The notes: a model not told the origin generated them from the letters alone. A DNA stretch of 8,610 nucleotides from Flavobacterium sp. (GCA_017989775.1 JAGNPF010000045.1:1-8610), one strand, 5' to 3'; shown: positions 1 to 6,460, counted from the first letter of the stretch. Made by a program: numbers and translations.

Positions 1-1
1 T

Positions 2-1780
2 GCTCATCTCGCAACCGCCGCCCAAAGTCATCCCGTGAGGCGCAACTACCACTGGAATTCCAGAATAACGCACTCGCATCATCGTGTCTTGGAACATTTT
101 GATGGCCATATTCATTTCGTCATATTCTTGTTCGACCGCCATCATAAAGATCATTCCTATATTGGCACCCACCGAGAAATTCGCTCCTTGGTTTCCAATA
201 ACCAAACCTTGGTATTCCTTTTCGGATAAATCAATGGCTTTGTTGATGGCCTGCAAAACATCGCCACCTATCGTATTCATTTTCGACTGAAATTCCAAGT
301 TCAAGATTCCGTCGCCTAGATCTTGGATAATGGCTCCGCTATTGCTCCATACTTTTTTGCTTTCGCGAATGTTGTTCAGGATGATGAAGGCATCTTGTCC
401 CGGAACTTTGGTCTGTGTTTTGTTTGGAATATTGTAGAAATAAGTAGCGCCTTCTTTGATGGAATAAAAACTTGAAGTTCCGGAAGCCAACATATCAGTA
501 ACCCAAGCAGCTGGAACTAATCCTTCGGCTTTCATTATTTCGATTCCATTGGCAACACCAATGGCATCCCAGATTTCGAAAGGACCGTTTTCCCAGCCAA
601 AACCGGCTTTCATAGCATCGTCAATTTTGTATAGTTCGTCCGATATTTCGGGAACCCTGTTGGAAACATAAGCGAACAATCCGGCAAAACTTTTTCGGTA
701 GAATTCGCCTGCTTTGTCTGTTCCTTTGATCAAAACTTTAAACCGATTGATGGGTTTGTCGATGGTTTTGGTTAATTCCAAAGTGGCGAACGAAGCTTTT
801 TTGGGAGCACGATATTCCATCGAGTTTAGGTCCAAAGACAAGATGTTTGCCCCTTCTTTTTTGTAAAAACCTTGTCCCGTTTTGCTTCCGTACCATTTGT
901 TTTCCATCATTTTGGTAATGAAATCGGGTAATTTGAACAGCTTGTGGGCTTCGTCATTTGGGCAATTTTCATAAATACCGTTGGCAACGTGTACCAAAGT
1001 GTCCAAACCAACCACGTCAACGGTTCTAAATGTAGCCGATTTTGGTCTTCCAATAACCGGACCGGTCAATTTATCCACTTCTTCGATGGTCAATCCCAAT
1101 TCTTTCACCAAATGAAACAAACTTTGGATTCCGAAGATACCAATTCTGTTTCCAATAAAGGCAGGAGTGTCTTTGGCCACGACCGAAGTTTTTCCCAAGA
1201 ATTTCTCGCCATAATTAGCTAGAAAATCAAGGACTTCGGTTGAAGTTTGTGGGCCGGGAATGATTTCGAATAACTTCAAATAACGTGCAGGATTGAAAAA
1301 GTGGGTTCCGCAGAAATGTTTCTGGAAATCCTCGCTTCGACCTTCGCCCATAAAATGAATCGGAATCCCTGAAGTGTTGGAGGTTACCAAAGTTCCCGGT
1401 TTGCGGAATTTTTCGATTTGTTCGAAAACCATTTTTTTGATGTCCAAACGTTCCACGACTACCTCGATAATCCAATCGACAGCAGCGATTTTCTCCATAT
1501 CGTCGGTGGTGTTTCCGGTCGTGATTCGGCTGGCAAATTTTGGATGGTAAATAGGAGATGGTTTCGATTTTAGGGCATTTTGAAAATGTTCGTTGACCAA
1601 TCGATTGCGAACTATTTTGCTCTCCAAAGTCAATCCTTTTTTTGCTTCGGCTTCGGTAAGTTCGTTTGGAATGATGTCCAAAAGCAATACTTCGACACCG
1701 ATATTGGCAAAATGACAAGCAATTCCCGAACCCATGATACCGGATCCAATTACTGCAACTTTTTTAATAGATCGTTTCAT
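2..1780 (-). CDS. fadN: Bifunctional 3-hydroxyacyl-CoA dehydrogenase / enoyl-CoA hydratase, FadN-type (3' end cut by window edge)
   Basis: This enzyme would hydrate trans-2-enoyl-CoA and oxidise the resulting 3-hydroxyacyl-CoA with NAD in cytoplasmic fatty-acid beta-oxidation. The visible 593 codons are open to the edge with no stop. The N-terminus is a Rossmann dinucleotide fold with GSGIMGSG at residues 12-19. The dehydrogenase catalytic set follows at the family spacing: S137 in SNTSG, H160 in CGTHFFNPA, E172, and N211 in FIGNRIG. A second dehydrogenase C-terminal-like region lies in the middle. A crotonase-like domain begins near residue 500, with the oxyanion-hole stretch FSVGANIGM around 535-543. 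LGGGCE at 586-591 supplies the first catalytic glutamate, E591; the second should lie off the window. Dehydrogenase first and hydratase second is the order of Bacillus FadN, opposite to E. coli FadB; that family is about 790-800 residues, so roughly a quarter is missing. The ATG at 1780 gives MKRSIKKVAVIG, a normal Rossmann start. It lies 73 bp downstream of the MarR gene on the same strand, so co-transcription is likely (inference). Confidence 0.93.
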   Translation of the reverse strand, partial: MKRSIKKVAVIGSGIMGSGIACHFANIGVEVLLLDIIPNELTEAEAKKGLTLESKIVRNRLVNEHFQNALKSKPSPIYHPKFASRITTGNTTDDMEKIAAVDWIIEVVVERLDIKKMVFEQIEKFRKPGTLVTSNTSGIPIHFMGEGRSEDFQKHFCGTHFFNPARYLKLFEIIPGPQTSTEVLDFLANYGEKFLGKTSVVAKDTPAFIGNRIGIFGIQSLFHLVKELGLTIEEVDKLTGPVIGRPKSATFRTVDVVGLDTLVHVANGIYENCPNDEAHKLFKLPDFITKMMENKWYGSKTGQGFYKKEGANILSLDLNSMEYRAPKKASFATLELTKTIDKPINRFKVLIKGTDKAGEFYRKSFAGLFAYVSNRVPEISDELYKIDDAMKAGFGWENGPFEIWDAIGVANGIEIMKAEGLVPAAWVTDMLASGTSSFYSIKEGATYFYNIPNKTQTKVPGQDAFIILNNIRESKKVWSNSGAIIQDLGDGILNLEFQSKMNTIGGDVLQAINKAIDLSEKEYQGLVIGNQGANFSVGANIGMIFMMAVEQEYDEMNMAIKMFQDTMMRVRYSGIPVVVAPHGMTLGGGCEMS

Positions 1781-1782
1781 TT

Positions 1783-1793
1783 TAAACGGTTTA
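1783..1793. repeat. Small inverted repeat TAAACGGTTTA directly before the fadN start codon
   Basis: Five-base arms (TAAAC and GTTTA) flank one central base, ending two bases before the ATG at 1780. It occupies the ribosome-binding region of fadN. No Shine-Dalgarno is present there. It may be chance. Confidence 0.25.
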
Positions 1794-1805
1794 TGGTTTT
1801 TGTTT

Positions 1806-1829
1806 ATAGTTTTACTTGATGTAAACTAT
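1806..1829. repeat. Inverted repeat in the marR-fadN spacer
   Basis: The plus strand shows TTTAC, a 5-bp spacer TTGAT, then GTAAA (1811-1825). The symmetry extends outward as ATAGT and CTAT if one base is allowed to bulge. It could be a second operator, or an RNA hairpin in the leader of fadN that adjusts its expression relative to marR. AT-rich spacers produce such repeats by chance, so the call is tentative. Confidence 0.35.
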
Positions 1830-1853
1830 CTTTTATCCAGAATATTTTTGAAA

Positions 1854-2285
1854 TCAAAATATTTTCTTTTCGGCAATCAATTCGTTGATGATTTCAGAAA
1901 CTTCCATGAAATGTTCCAATTTTTCGGCAGATATATTTTGTCTCACGGCTTCATTGAATTTTAGAACCGTTTCTTTGGAGAGCTCCCTTTTTTCTTTTCC
2001 AAAATCGGTCAAGTAGATTAACACGCCACGACCGTCAAAGGGATTCTTTTTTCGAATAATCAAACCCTTTTCTTCCATGGATTTCAAGGTTCTTGTCAGG
2101 CTCGTGGCCTCCATGCCCATTTTGGGTCCCAATGTTGTGGACGGTGTGCCTTTGTCCTTGTCGATGGACAACAAAGTAAAACCTGTTGCCATTGTTGCAC
2201 CGTAATTGGACGCTTCTTCATTGTACATTCTGGCAACCGCTTGCCAAGTGGCACGCAGTATGTAGTCGATGGTTTTGTCTTTCAT
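1854..2285 (-). CDS. MarR-family transcriptional regulator of the fatty-acid degradation unit
   Basis: This is a 143-residue winged-helix DNA-binding protein, a normal MarR length, expected to act as a cytoplasmic dimer. An N-terminal dimerisation helix region (about 1-25, KDKTIDYILRATWQAV) is followed by the helix-turn-helix at about 48-75 (TLGPKMGMEATSLTRTLKSM). The beta wing is at about 77-93, with the family's D-x-R pattern as FDGRG (D84, R86). A C-terminal dimerisation helix ends in EIINELIAEKKIF. The frame extends 12 codons upstream to a TTG at 2321. I prefer the ATG at 2285, because the TTG falls inside the predicted -7 promoter element and would not be transcribed from it. The gene precedes fadN, so control of beta-oxidation genes with acyl-CoA or fatty acid as ligand is a reasonable inference. 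The ligand cannot be read from the sequence. A perfect palindrome next to its promoter suggests autoregulation. Confidence 0.9.
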   Translation of the reverse strand: MKDKTIDYILRATWQAVARMYNEEASNYGATMATGFTLLSIDKDKGTPSTTLGPKMGMEATSLTRTLKSMEEKGLIIRKKNPFDGRGVLIYLTDFGKEKRELSKETVLKFNEAVRQNISAEKLEHFMEVSEIINELIAEKKIF

Positions 2286-2318
2286 GCGCAATTGTTGTTT
2301 GTTTGGTCTTTGGTTCTC

Positions 2319-2326
2319 CAAATATA
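2319..2326 (-). promoter_or_regulatory. Bacteroidota-type -7 promoter element for marR (TATATTTG)
   Basis: On the minus strand TATATTTG exactly matches the TAnnTTTG consensus known for the primary sigma factor of Bacteroidota. A start site a few bases downstream gives a leader of roughly 25-30 nt to the ATG at 2285. No good -33 TTG is seen; the nearest is TTA at 2348-2350, 21 bp upstream of the -7 box, at the edge of the palindrome. A weak -33 fits a regulated promoter (inference). Confidence 0.55.
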
Positions 2327-2337
2327 GGCAAAAATGC

Positions 2338-2349
2338 TATGCGCGCATA
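2338..2349. promoter_or_regulatory. 12-bp perfect palindrome TATGCGCGCATA, candidate MarR operator
   Basis: The sequence equals its own reverse complement over 12 bp and alternates pyrimidine and purine throughout. Its GCGCGC core stands out in AT-rich intergenic DNA. It lies 11 bp upstream of the TATATTTG element and overlaps the place where the -33 region should be, so a bound dimer would block polymerase. Autorepression by the adjacent MarR protein is inferred from position and symmetry only. I saw no second copy elsewhere in the window. Confidence 0.5.
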
Positions 2350-2387
2350 ATAATTCAAATTATTTTTTAAATTCATTCATTATCCAT

Positions 2388-2412
2388 AAAAAAATCCCCA
2401 ATAAATTGAGGA
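2388..2412 (-). terminator. Rho-independent terminator after the acyl-CoA ligase gene
   Basis: Read on the minus strand, TCCTCAA and TTGGGGA form a 7-bp stem (one G-T wobble) around a TTTA loop at 2395-2412. Seven T residues follow directly at 2388-2394. It starts about 55 bp after the ligase stop codon and lies before the marR promoter, so it separates the two transcription units. Confidence 0.7.
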
Positions 2413-2467
2413 CTTGATTAAGATATTAGAAAGGAAAAATTGAACTGGAAATTGAGGTTTGAGATTT

Positions 2468-4240
2468 TTAGCCATAAATTTTCTGGTACAAATCACTGTA
2501 TTTTTCCATGATGATTTTCCGTTTCAGTTTTAGGGTAGGAGTGAGATGTCCGCCCGAAATGGACCAAACATCAGGTGTCAATTCGAAACGTTTGATTTGT
2601 TCCCAATTTCCAAATTTCTTGTTCAAAATGTCTATTTCTTCCTGGATGCGTTCGATGACTTTCGGATTGGAAACTAGTTCTTCATTGGTTTTGTCCACGG
2701 GAATTTTATGCAGTTTTTCCCATTCCCTGACGAATTCAAAGTTGGGTTGAATAAAGGCAGCCGGCATTTTTTGTCCATCACCTATTACCATGATTTGCTC
2801 AATGAAACGCGATTGTTTCATGGCGTTTTCCAACAATTGGGGAGAAATGTATTTGCCGCCCGAAGTCTTGAACATTTCCTTTTTTCGATCGGTAATTTTG
2901 AGGAAACCTTCGCTGTCAATCTCGCCAATGTCGCCAGTGTGGAAATATCCGTCCGCCAAGACCTGCTTGGTCAATTCTTCGTCTTTGTAGTAGCCTATCA
3001 TCACGTTGGGACCTTTGCAAAGAATTTCCCCGTCTTCGGCAATTTTTACTTCCACGTTGTCGATTAATTTGCCCACGGTTCCGACTTTGAAACCAAAATT
3101 TCGCATGTCGTTTACGGAAATCACGGGCGAAGTTTCGGTCAATCCATAGCCTTCCACCACGGGCATTTCTGCTGCGGCGAATACCCTGGCAAGCCTTGGT
3201 TGCAAAGCTGCGCTTCCCGAAACCAGTAAATCTAGATTGCCTCCCAAACCTTGTCTCCATTTGCTAAAAATGAGTTTACGGGCTATTTTTAATTGCAATT
3301 CATACCAAAATCCATTGGCTCCATAAGGTTTATATCGTAAACCCAAATTTACTGCCCAAAAGAATAATTTTCTTTTAATGCCTTTCAACTCTAGTCCTTT
3401 TGAATAAATGCTGTTATACACTTTTTCAATAAGCCTTGGCACGCATGACATTACGGTTGGTCTTACTTCTTTTATGTTGTCGCCAATTTTGTCTATTGAT
3501 TCTCCAAAATAAATCGAAACGCCGTAATATTGGTATAAATACAAAATCATTCTTTCGAAAATATGGCAAACCGGCAAGAAACTCATGGCGCGACTTTTCC
3601 CTTTTTCGAACGGAATTCTTGGCGAGCTGTCGATGACATTGGACACGATGTTTTTATGGGAAAGCATCACGCCTTTGGGTTTTCCGGTGGTTCCTGAAGT
3701 GTAGATTATGGTGGCCAAATCTTCTGTTTTGATGCTGTTTTTTCGGTCTTCCACCACATCTTGATTGCTTTGGTTTGCGCCAAGAGCCAGTAGATGGTTC
3801 CAGTTTTTGCATCCTTCAATTTCGTCGAATGAAAATACTTCCTTCAGGTTGGGCAGATTCGATTTGATTAGATTTATTTTTTGCAACACTTCAATATCGG
3901 ATACAAAACAATAGATGGCACCCGAATGATTGAGGATGTATTCGTAATCCGTTTCGGAAATAGTCGGATAGATGGGGACGGTCTGCGCCCCGGTTTGCAG
4001 GATGCCGATGTCCATGATATTCCATTCTGTCCTGTTGTTGGTGGAAATCAGGGCGATTTTGTCGTTTTTTTGGATTCCCATCCGCAATAATGCCCTCGAA
4101 ACGGCATTGGCTTTGGCTATATATTCCTCTGTCGATGTTTTAACCCAAACACCATTATACTTGGTAACCAGGGCATCCGGAATGTTGTAATGCTCCAATT
4201 GGTAGTAAGGAAAATCAAATAATCTGGTGATTTCAGTCAT
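2468..4240 (-). CDS. Long-chain fatty acid--CoA ligase (AMP-forming), FadD/FAA family
   Basis: It activates free fatty acids to acyl-CoA through an acyl-adenylate, using ATP and CoA, and so feeds beta-oxidation or lipid synthesis. The 590-residue ORF is complete and of normal length. Adenylate-forming family motifs are in order: the phosphate-binding loop YTSGTTGKPKG at 180-190, LPVCHIFER at 222-230, GYGLTETSP at 364-372, YFHTGDIGEID at 432-442, the hinge motif DRKKEMFKTSGGKYISP at 451-467, and a C-terminal TPTLKLKRK segment at 567-575 whose K571 is the probable adenylation lysine. There is no signal peptide or clear membrane span, so it is cytoplasmic or peripherally membrane-bound. The ATG at 4240 is the only sensible start, with an A/T-rich leader and no strong Shine-Dalgarno. 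It is followed by a terminator-like hairpin, then the marR-fadN unit on the same strand, consistent with a fatty-acid degradation locus. Chain-length preference cannot be told from sequence. Confidence 0.95.
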   Translation of the reverse strand: MTEITRLFDFPYYQLEHYNIPDALVTKYNGVWVKTSTEEYIAKANAVSRALLRMGIQKNDKIALISTNNRTEWNIMDIGILQTGAQTVPIYPTISETDYEYILNHSGAIYCFVSDIEVLQKINLIKSNLPNLKEVFSFDEIEGCKNWNHLLALGANQSNQDVVEDRKNSIKTEDLATIIYTSGTTGKPKGVMLSHKNIVSNVIDSSPRIPFEKGKSRAMSFLPVCHIFERMILYLYQYYGVSIYFGESIDKIGDNIKEVRPTVMSCVPRLIEKVYNSIYSKGLELKGIKRKLFFWAVNLGLRYKPYGANGFWYELQLKIARKLIFSKWRQGLGGNLDLLVSGSAALQPRLARVFAAAEMPVVEGYGLTETSPVISVNDMRNFGFKVGTVGKLIDNVEVKIAEDGEILCKGPNVMIGYYKDEELTKQVLADGYFHTGDIGEIDSEGFLKITDRKKEMFKTSGGKYISPQLLENAMKQSRFIEQIMVIGDGQKMPAAFIQPNFEFVREWEKLHKIPVDKTNEELVSNPKVIERIQEEIDILNKKFGNWEQIKRFELTPDVWSISGGHLTPTLKLKRKIIMEKYSDLYQKIYG

Positions 4241-4420
4241 TTCAAATAGTATTAATTATTTGCAAATTAGTAAAAAAAAAGTATCGTGAAATTTTTTTGA
4301 TGAAAAAAGGATTGTTCAGCGTTTAATTGTAAAACAAAACACCGAAAACATACCATTTGTAAGCGGTAAATATAAGTGTAAACTAAAATGACTTTATTGT
4401 CACGAACAAGATTGTTGCTT
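4241..4420. other. Intergenic region between the kinase stop and the acyl-CoA ligase start
   Basis: This 180-bp AT-rich stretch should carry the promoter of the ligase gene. On the minus strand there are near-matches to TAnnTTTG with a wrong internal spacing (TACTATTTG and TAATTTG), but no clean element. A 7-bp inverted repeat AAGATTG/CAATCTT with a 7-base loop at 4408-4428 overlaps the kinase stop codon but lacks a T-run, so it is a poor terminator. I see no gene here. Confidence 0.4.
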
Positions 4421-5509
4421 TCAATCTTTAAAGGACAAGATGAATTTGGTTCCCACGTTGACTTCGCTTTCCACGGTAATGCTGCCTCCCAAACTGTTGA
4501 TGTGGTTGTGCACCAAATAGAGTCCAATTCCTTTACTGTCTACATGATTGTGGAATTTCTGGTGCAAGCCAAAAATTTTGTCTTTTACCACGTTCATGTC
4601 AAATCCTTGGCCATTGTCGGAAAAAATCAATTGGCTGGTTCCATTCGTTTTTCGGGAAGAAATGGTGATAATGGGCAACCGACCCGGCACGGCATATTTG
4701 ATGGAATTCGTGATTAAATTTAGGAAGGTGCTTTCCAGATAGGCTTTGTTGAAATTAATTTTTTCCAGTTCTGAAAAGTCCGCATTGATGGTTGTCCTGG
4801 AATCTTGAATGAGTGAATTGATGGAACGAGAGACAGTTTTAAGCGATTCTTCCAAACTTAATTGTTCAATTTGGGCGTTATTGTTCTCTTCCAGAATCAA
4901 GATGTCCACATAATCATTCAGGGCTTGTCTCAGGCTTTCGCTGGTCGATTTTAGCATTTCTATAAATTGAAGTGTCTCCTCGTCCTCAATTTTGGAAACA
5001 TCCAAAAGACTGAAAATGGAAAGGAGATTGTTTACCGGTGACCTCAAATCGTGGGAATTGGTGTAGCTCAATTTTTTGAGATCCTTGTTGATTTTTGTAA
5101 AATTGGTCAACAGTAAATTTCGCTCTTCTTCGTGTTTTTTATTGTGGGTAATGTTTTTGGCAATGGCATAAACCAATTTTTCGTTGTCTATAGGCATGGA
5201 AGTCCAGGACAACCAAACGATTTCCCCACTTTTGGTAACATACCTGTTCTCGAAATTCAGCAACGGATTGTTCTTCTTGAGTTCGTTACGGAATTTTGAG
5301 GTAATTTCCCGATCATCGGGATGGATAAAAGTACTGATGGGATTTGAAAACAGTTCTTCGTTGCTGTATCCCAACAACTTGGAAACAGCAGGATTTATTT
5401 TCTTGAAATAACCGTCGTATCCGGCAATGCAAAATAAATCATTGGATAGCTCAAAAAAATGTTCCAACAGAAATTCGTCCTTTGGAATTAAATTATGTTT
5501 TCCCGTCAT
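4421..5509 (-). CDS. Soluble PAS-domain sensor histidine kinase (orphan)
   Basis: This 362-residue protein has no signal peptide or transmembrane segment, so it probably senses a cytoplasmic cue. An N-terminal PAS domain spans about 12-125 (HFFELSNDLFCIAGYDGYF, then LLGYSNEELF, IHPDDRE and a PAC-like AIAKNITHNKK end). A short coiled linker leads to the dimerisation/phosphoacceptor helix with H153 in the H-box SHDLRSPVNN. The HATPase domain follows: N-box FLNLITNSIKY at 262-272, G1 box DNGQGFD at 298-304, an F-box-like IFGLHQKF at 312-319, and G2 box SKGIGLYLV at 325-333. It ends in GTKFILSFKD, usual for the last HATPase strand. All catalytic boxes are intact. The ATG at 5509 is preceded by AGGAC a few bases upstream, one of the few Shine-Dalgarno-like sites in the window. 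No response regulator or receiver domain is nearby, so its partner is unknown. Its position upstream of the acyl-CoA ligase does not by itself show a functional link. Confidence 0.92.
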   Translation of the reverse strand: MTGKHNLIPKDEFLLEHFFELSNDLFCIAGYDGYFKKINPAVSKLLGYSNEELFSNPISTFIHPDDREITSKFRNELKKNNPLLNFENRYVTKSGEIVWLSWTSMPIDNEKLVYAIAKNITHNKKHEEERNLLLTNFTKINKDLKKLSYTNSHDLRSPVNNLLSIFSLLDVSKIEDEETLQFIEMLKSTSESLRQALNDYVDILILEENNNAQIEQLSLEESLKTVSRSINSLIQDSRTTINADFSELEKINFNKAYLESTFLNLITNSIKYAVPGRLPIITISSRKTNGTSQLIFSDNGQGFDMNVVKDKIFGLHQKFHNHVDSKGIGLYLVHNHINSLGGSITVESEVNVGTKFILSFKD

Positions 5510-5646
5510 TTTTGTCCTTTTGCCGAAATTTAGTGAATTGAAATTGAATATGGAATTTTTTAACTAAAATTATGTCACTAAAGAAGTTTTTAGGTGTGAA
5601 GTCCATAAAATAAGCGTGTGTGTTGATTTTAAATGTATTTAAAAAG

Positions 5647-5787
5647 ATGGACGGTCAAAACAACAAAAAAGCCTTTAAATGCTGGTTCTGCTGGATGTGT
5701 GGCAATTTTGCAACTTTTGCCAAATATTTTGTAAGCCACTTTTTCGAGAACTCAAGCATCTTTGTAAAACAACAAACAAAACGCTAA
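5647..5787 (+). CDS. Doubtful small ORF of 46 codons ahead of the beta-barrel gene
   Basis: An ATG at 5647 opens a 46-codon frame ending in TAA at 5785-5787, 17 bp before the barrel gene. The product would begin MDGQNNKKAFK and is rich in aromatic residues, with a cysteine/tryptophan cluster CWFCWMC at 12-18 and a basic end KQQTKR. The only support is the open frame and an A-rich leader (TTTAAAAAG). There is no signal peptide, no recognised family and no clear promoter. A frame of this length can arise by chance in a 295-bp gap. If real, it could be a small regulator or leader peptide, but I would not annotate it without conservation data. Confidence 0.15.
   Translation: MDGQNNKKAFKCWFCWMCGNFATFAKYFVSHFFENSSIFVKQQTKR
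5701..5721. promoter_or_regulatory. Inverted repeat GGCAA-N11-TTGCC upstream of the beta-barrel gene
   Basis: Five-base arms GGCAA (5701-5705) and TTGCC (5717-5721) enclose a second palindrome TTGCAA (5708-5713), about 85-100 bp ahead of the start codon. The spacing resembles a dimeric regulator site in the divergent kinase/barrel promoter region. No regulator is identified. Confidence 0.3.
5757..5764 (+). promoter_or_regulatory. Possible -7 element for the beta-barrel gene (CATCTTTG)
   Basis: CATCTTTG differs at one defined position from the TAnnTTTG consensus and would give a leader of about 35 nt, A-rich as usual for this phylum. The closest upstream TTG leaves a spacer of about 25 bp, too long, so this is weak. 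Confidence 0.25.
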
Positions 5788-5804
5788 TAACTTAAAATTA
5801 AAAA

Positions 5805-6446
5805 ATGAAAAAAGTAATTTTAATGATGGCATTCGTCGCTATCTTGACAACAAATGGAAAGGCACAAACTGCTCCCTTGGCCGACAATCGTGAAGCAATG
5901 TCTTTCGGATTAAAAGCTGGGGTTAATTATTCCAATGTCTATGATTCTGAAAGCCAAAACTTTGTGGCTGATTCCAAATTTGGATTTGCCGGCGGAGCTT
6001 TTGTAGCCATTCCTTTTGGGAAATTTATTGGAATCCAGCCAGAGCTTTTGTTTTCGCAAAAAGGATTCAAGTCTTCTGGAACGTATCTGGGAAGCACCTA
6101 CAACATGACCCGAACAACAAATTATATTGATGTGCCGATTTTGTTTGCGGTTAAGCCGGCTAAAGAGGTAACCTTGTTGTTCGGTCCCCAATTTTCGTAT
6201 TTGACCAGCCAGAAAGACGATTTTACCGGTGGAAGCATTAGTTCAACCCAACAGCAAGATTTCAATAATGACAATATTCGCAAAAACACCTTTTGCTTGA
6301 CCGGCGGACTCGATTTTACGTTAAACAATTTGGTTTTGGGCCTGAGGACAGGTTGGGATGTCAAAAACAATGATGGTGACGGAAATTCCACCACGCCACG
6401 TTACAAAAACATGTGGCACCAGCTAAGTCTTGGTTTTAGATTTTAA
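5805..6446 (+). CDS. Outer-membrane beta-barrel protein, PorT-like family (Sec-exported)
   Basis: The 213-residue product starts with a classical signal peptide: MKK, a hydrophobic core VILMMAFVAILTT, and a probable signal peptidase I site after A20 (NGKA|Q). The mature part alternates short amphipathic strands and turns typical of small Bacteroidota barrels. Examples are FGLKAGVNYSNV near 34-45, the conserved-looking GIQPELLFSQKG at 76-87, and NYIDVPILFAVKP at 106-118. The chain ends in LSLGFRF, with the terminal aromatic residue that Bam-dependent outer-membrane proteins use. This fits the 'outer membrane protein beta-barrel domain' group often annotated as porin or PorT family. The exact role is unknown, and a link to type IX secretion should not be assumed. 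It is monocistronic, divergent from the kinase and convergent with purL. The ATG at 5805 sits after an A-rich leader without a Shine-Dalgarno, normal for this phylum. Confidence 0.88.
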   Translation: MKKVILMMAFVAILTTNGKAQTAPLADNREAMSFGLKAGVNYSNVYDSESQNFVADSKFGFAGGAFVAIPFGKFIGIQPELLFSQKGFKSSGTYLGSTYNMTRTTNYIDVPILFAVKPAKEVTLLFGPQFSYLTSQKDDFTGGSISSTQQQDFNNDNIRKNTFCLTGGLDFTLNNLVLGLRTGWDVKNNDGDGNSTTPRYKNMWHQLSLGFRF

Positions 6447-6460
6447 TTACAATCAGCCAT

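Noticed and set aside
1227..1718. A 163-codon minus-strand frame inside fadN
   Set aside because: It is an out-of-phase shadow. The fadN frame carries the Rossmann and catalytic motifs through the same bases, while this frame reads as arginine/serine-rich noise.
2708..3260. Several plus- and minus-strand frames of 65-120 codons inside the acyl-CoA ligase gene
   Set aside because: They overlap the well-supported ligase frame with its adenylate-forming motifs, and show no recognisable domain.
4241..4300. Promoter for the acyl-CoA ligase
   Set aside because: TACTATTTG and TAATTTG have wrong internal spacing, and the first is too close to the start codon. Neither is convincing.
4408..4428. Inverted repeat AAGATTG/CAATCTT as a terminator of the kinase gene
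   Set aside because: The stem is AT-rich, overlaps the stop codon and has no T-run after it on the minus strand.
5510..5600. Promoter for the histidine kinase
   Set aside because: TAAATTTC and TAATTTTA on the minus strand each miss one consensus base of TAnnTTTG and neither has a TTG at a suitable distance, so no promoter could be called.
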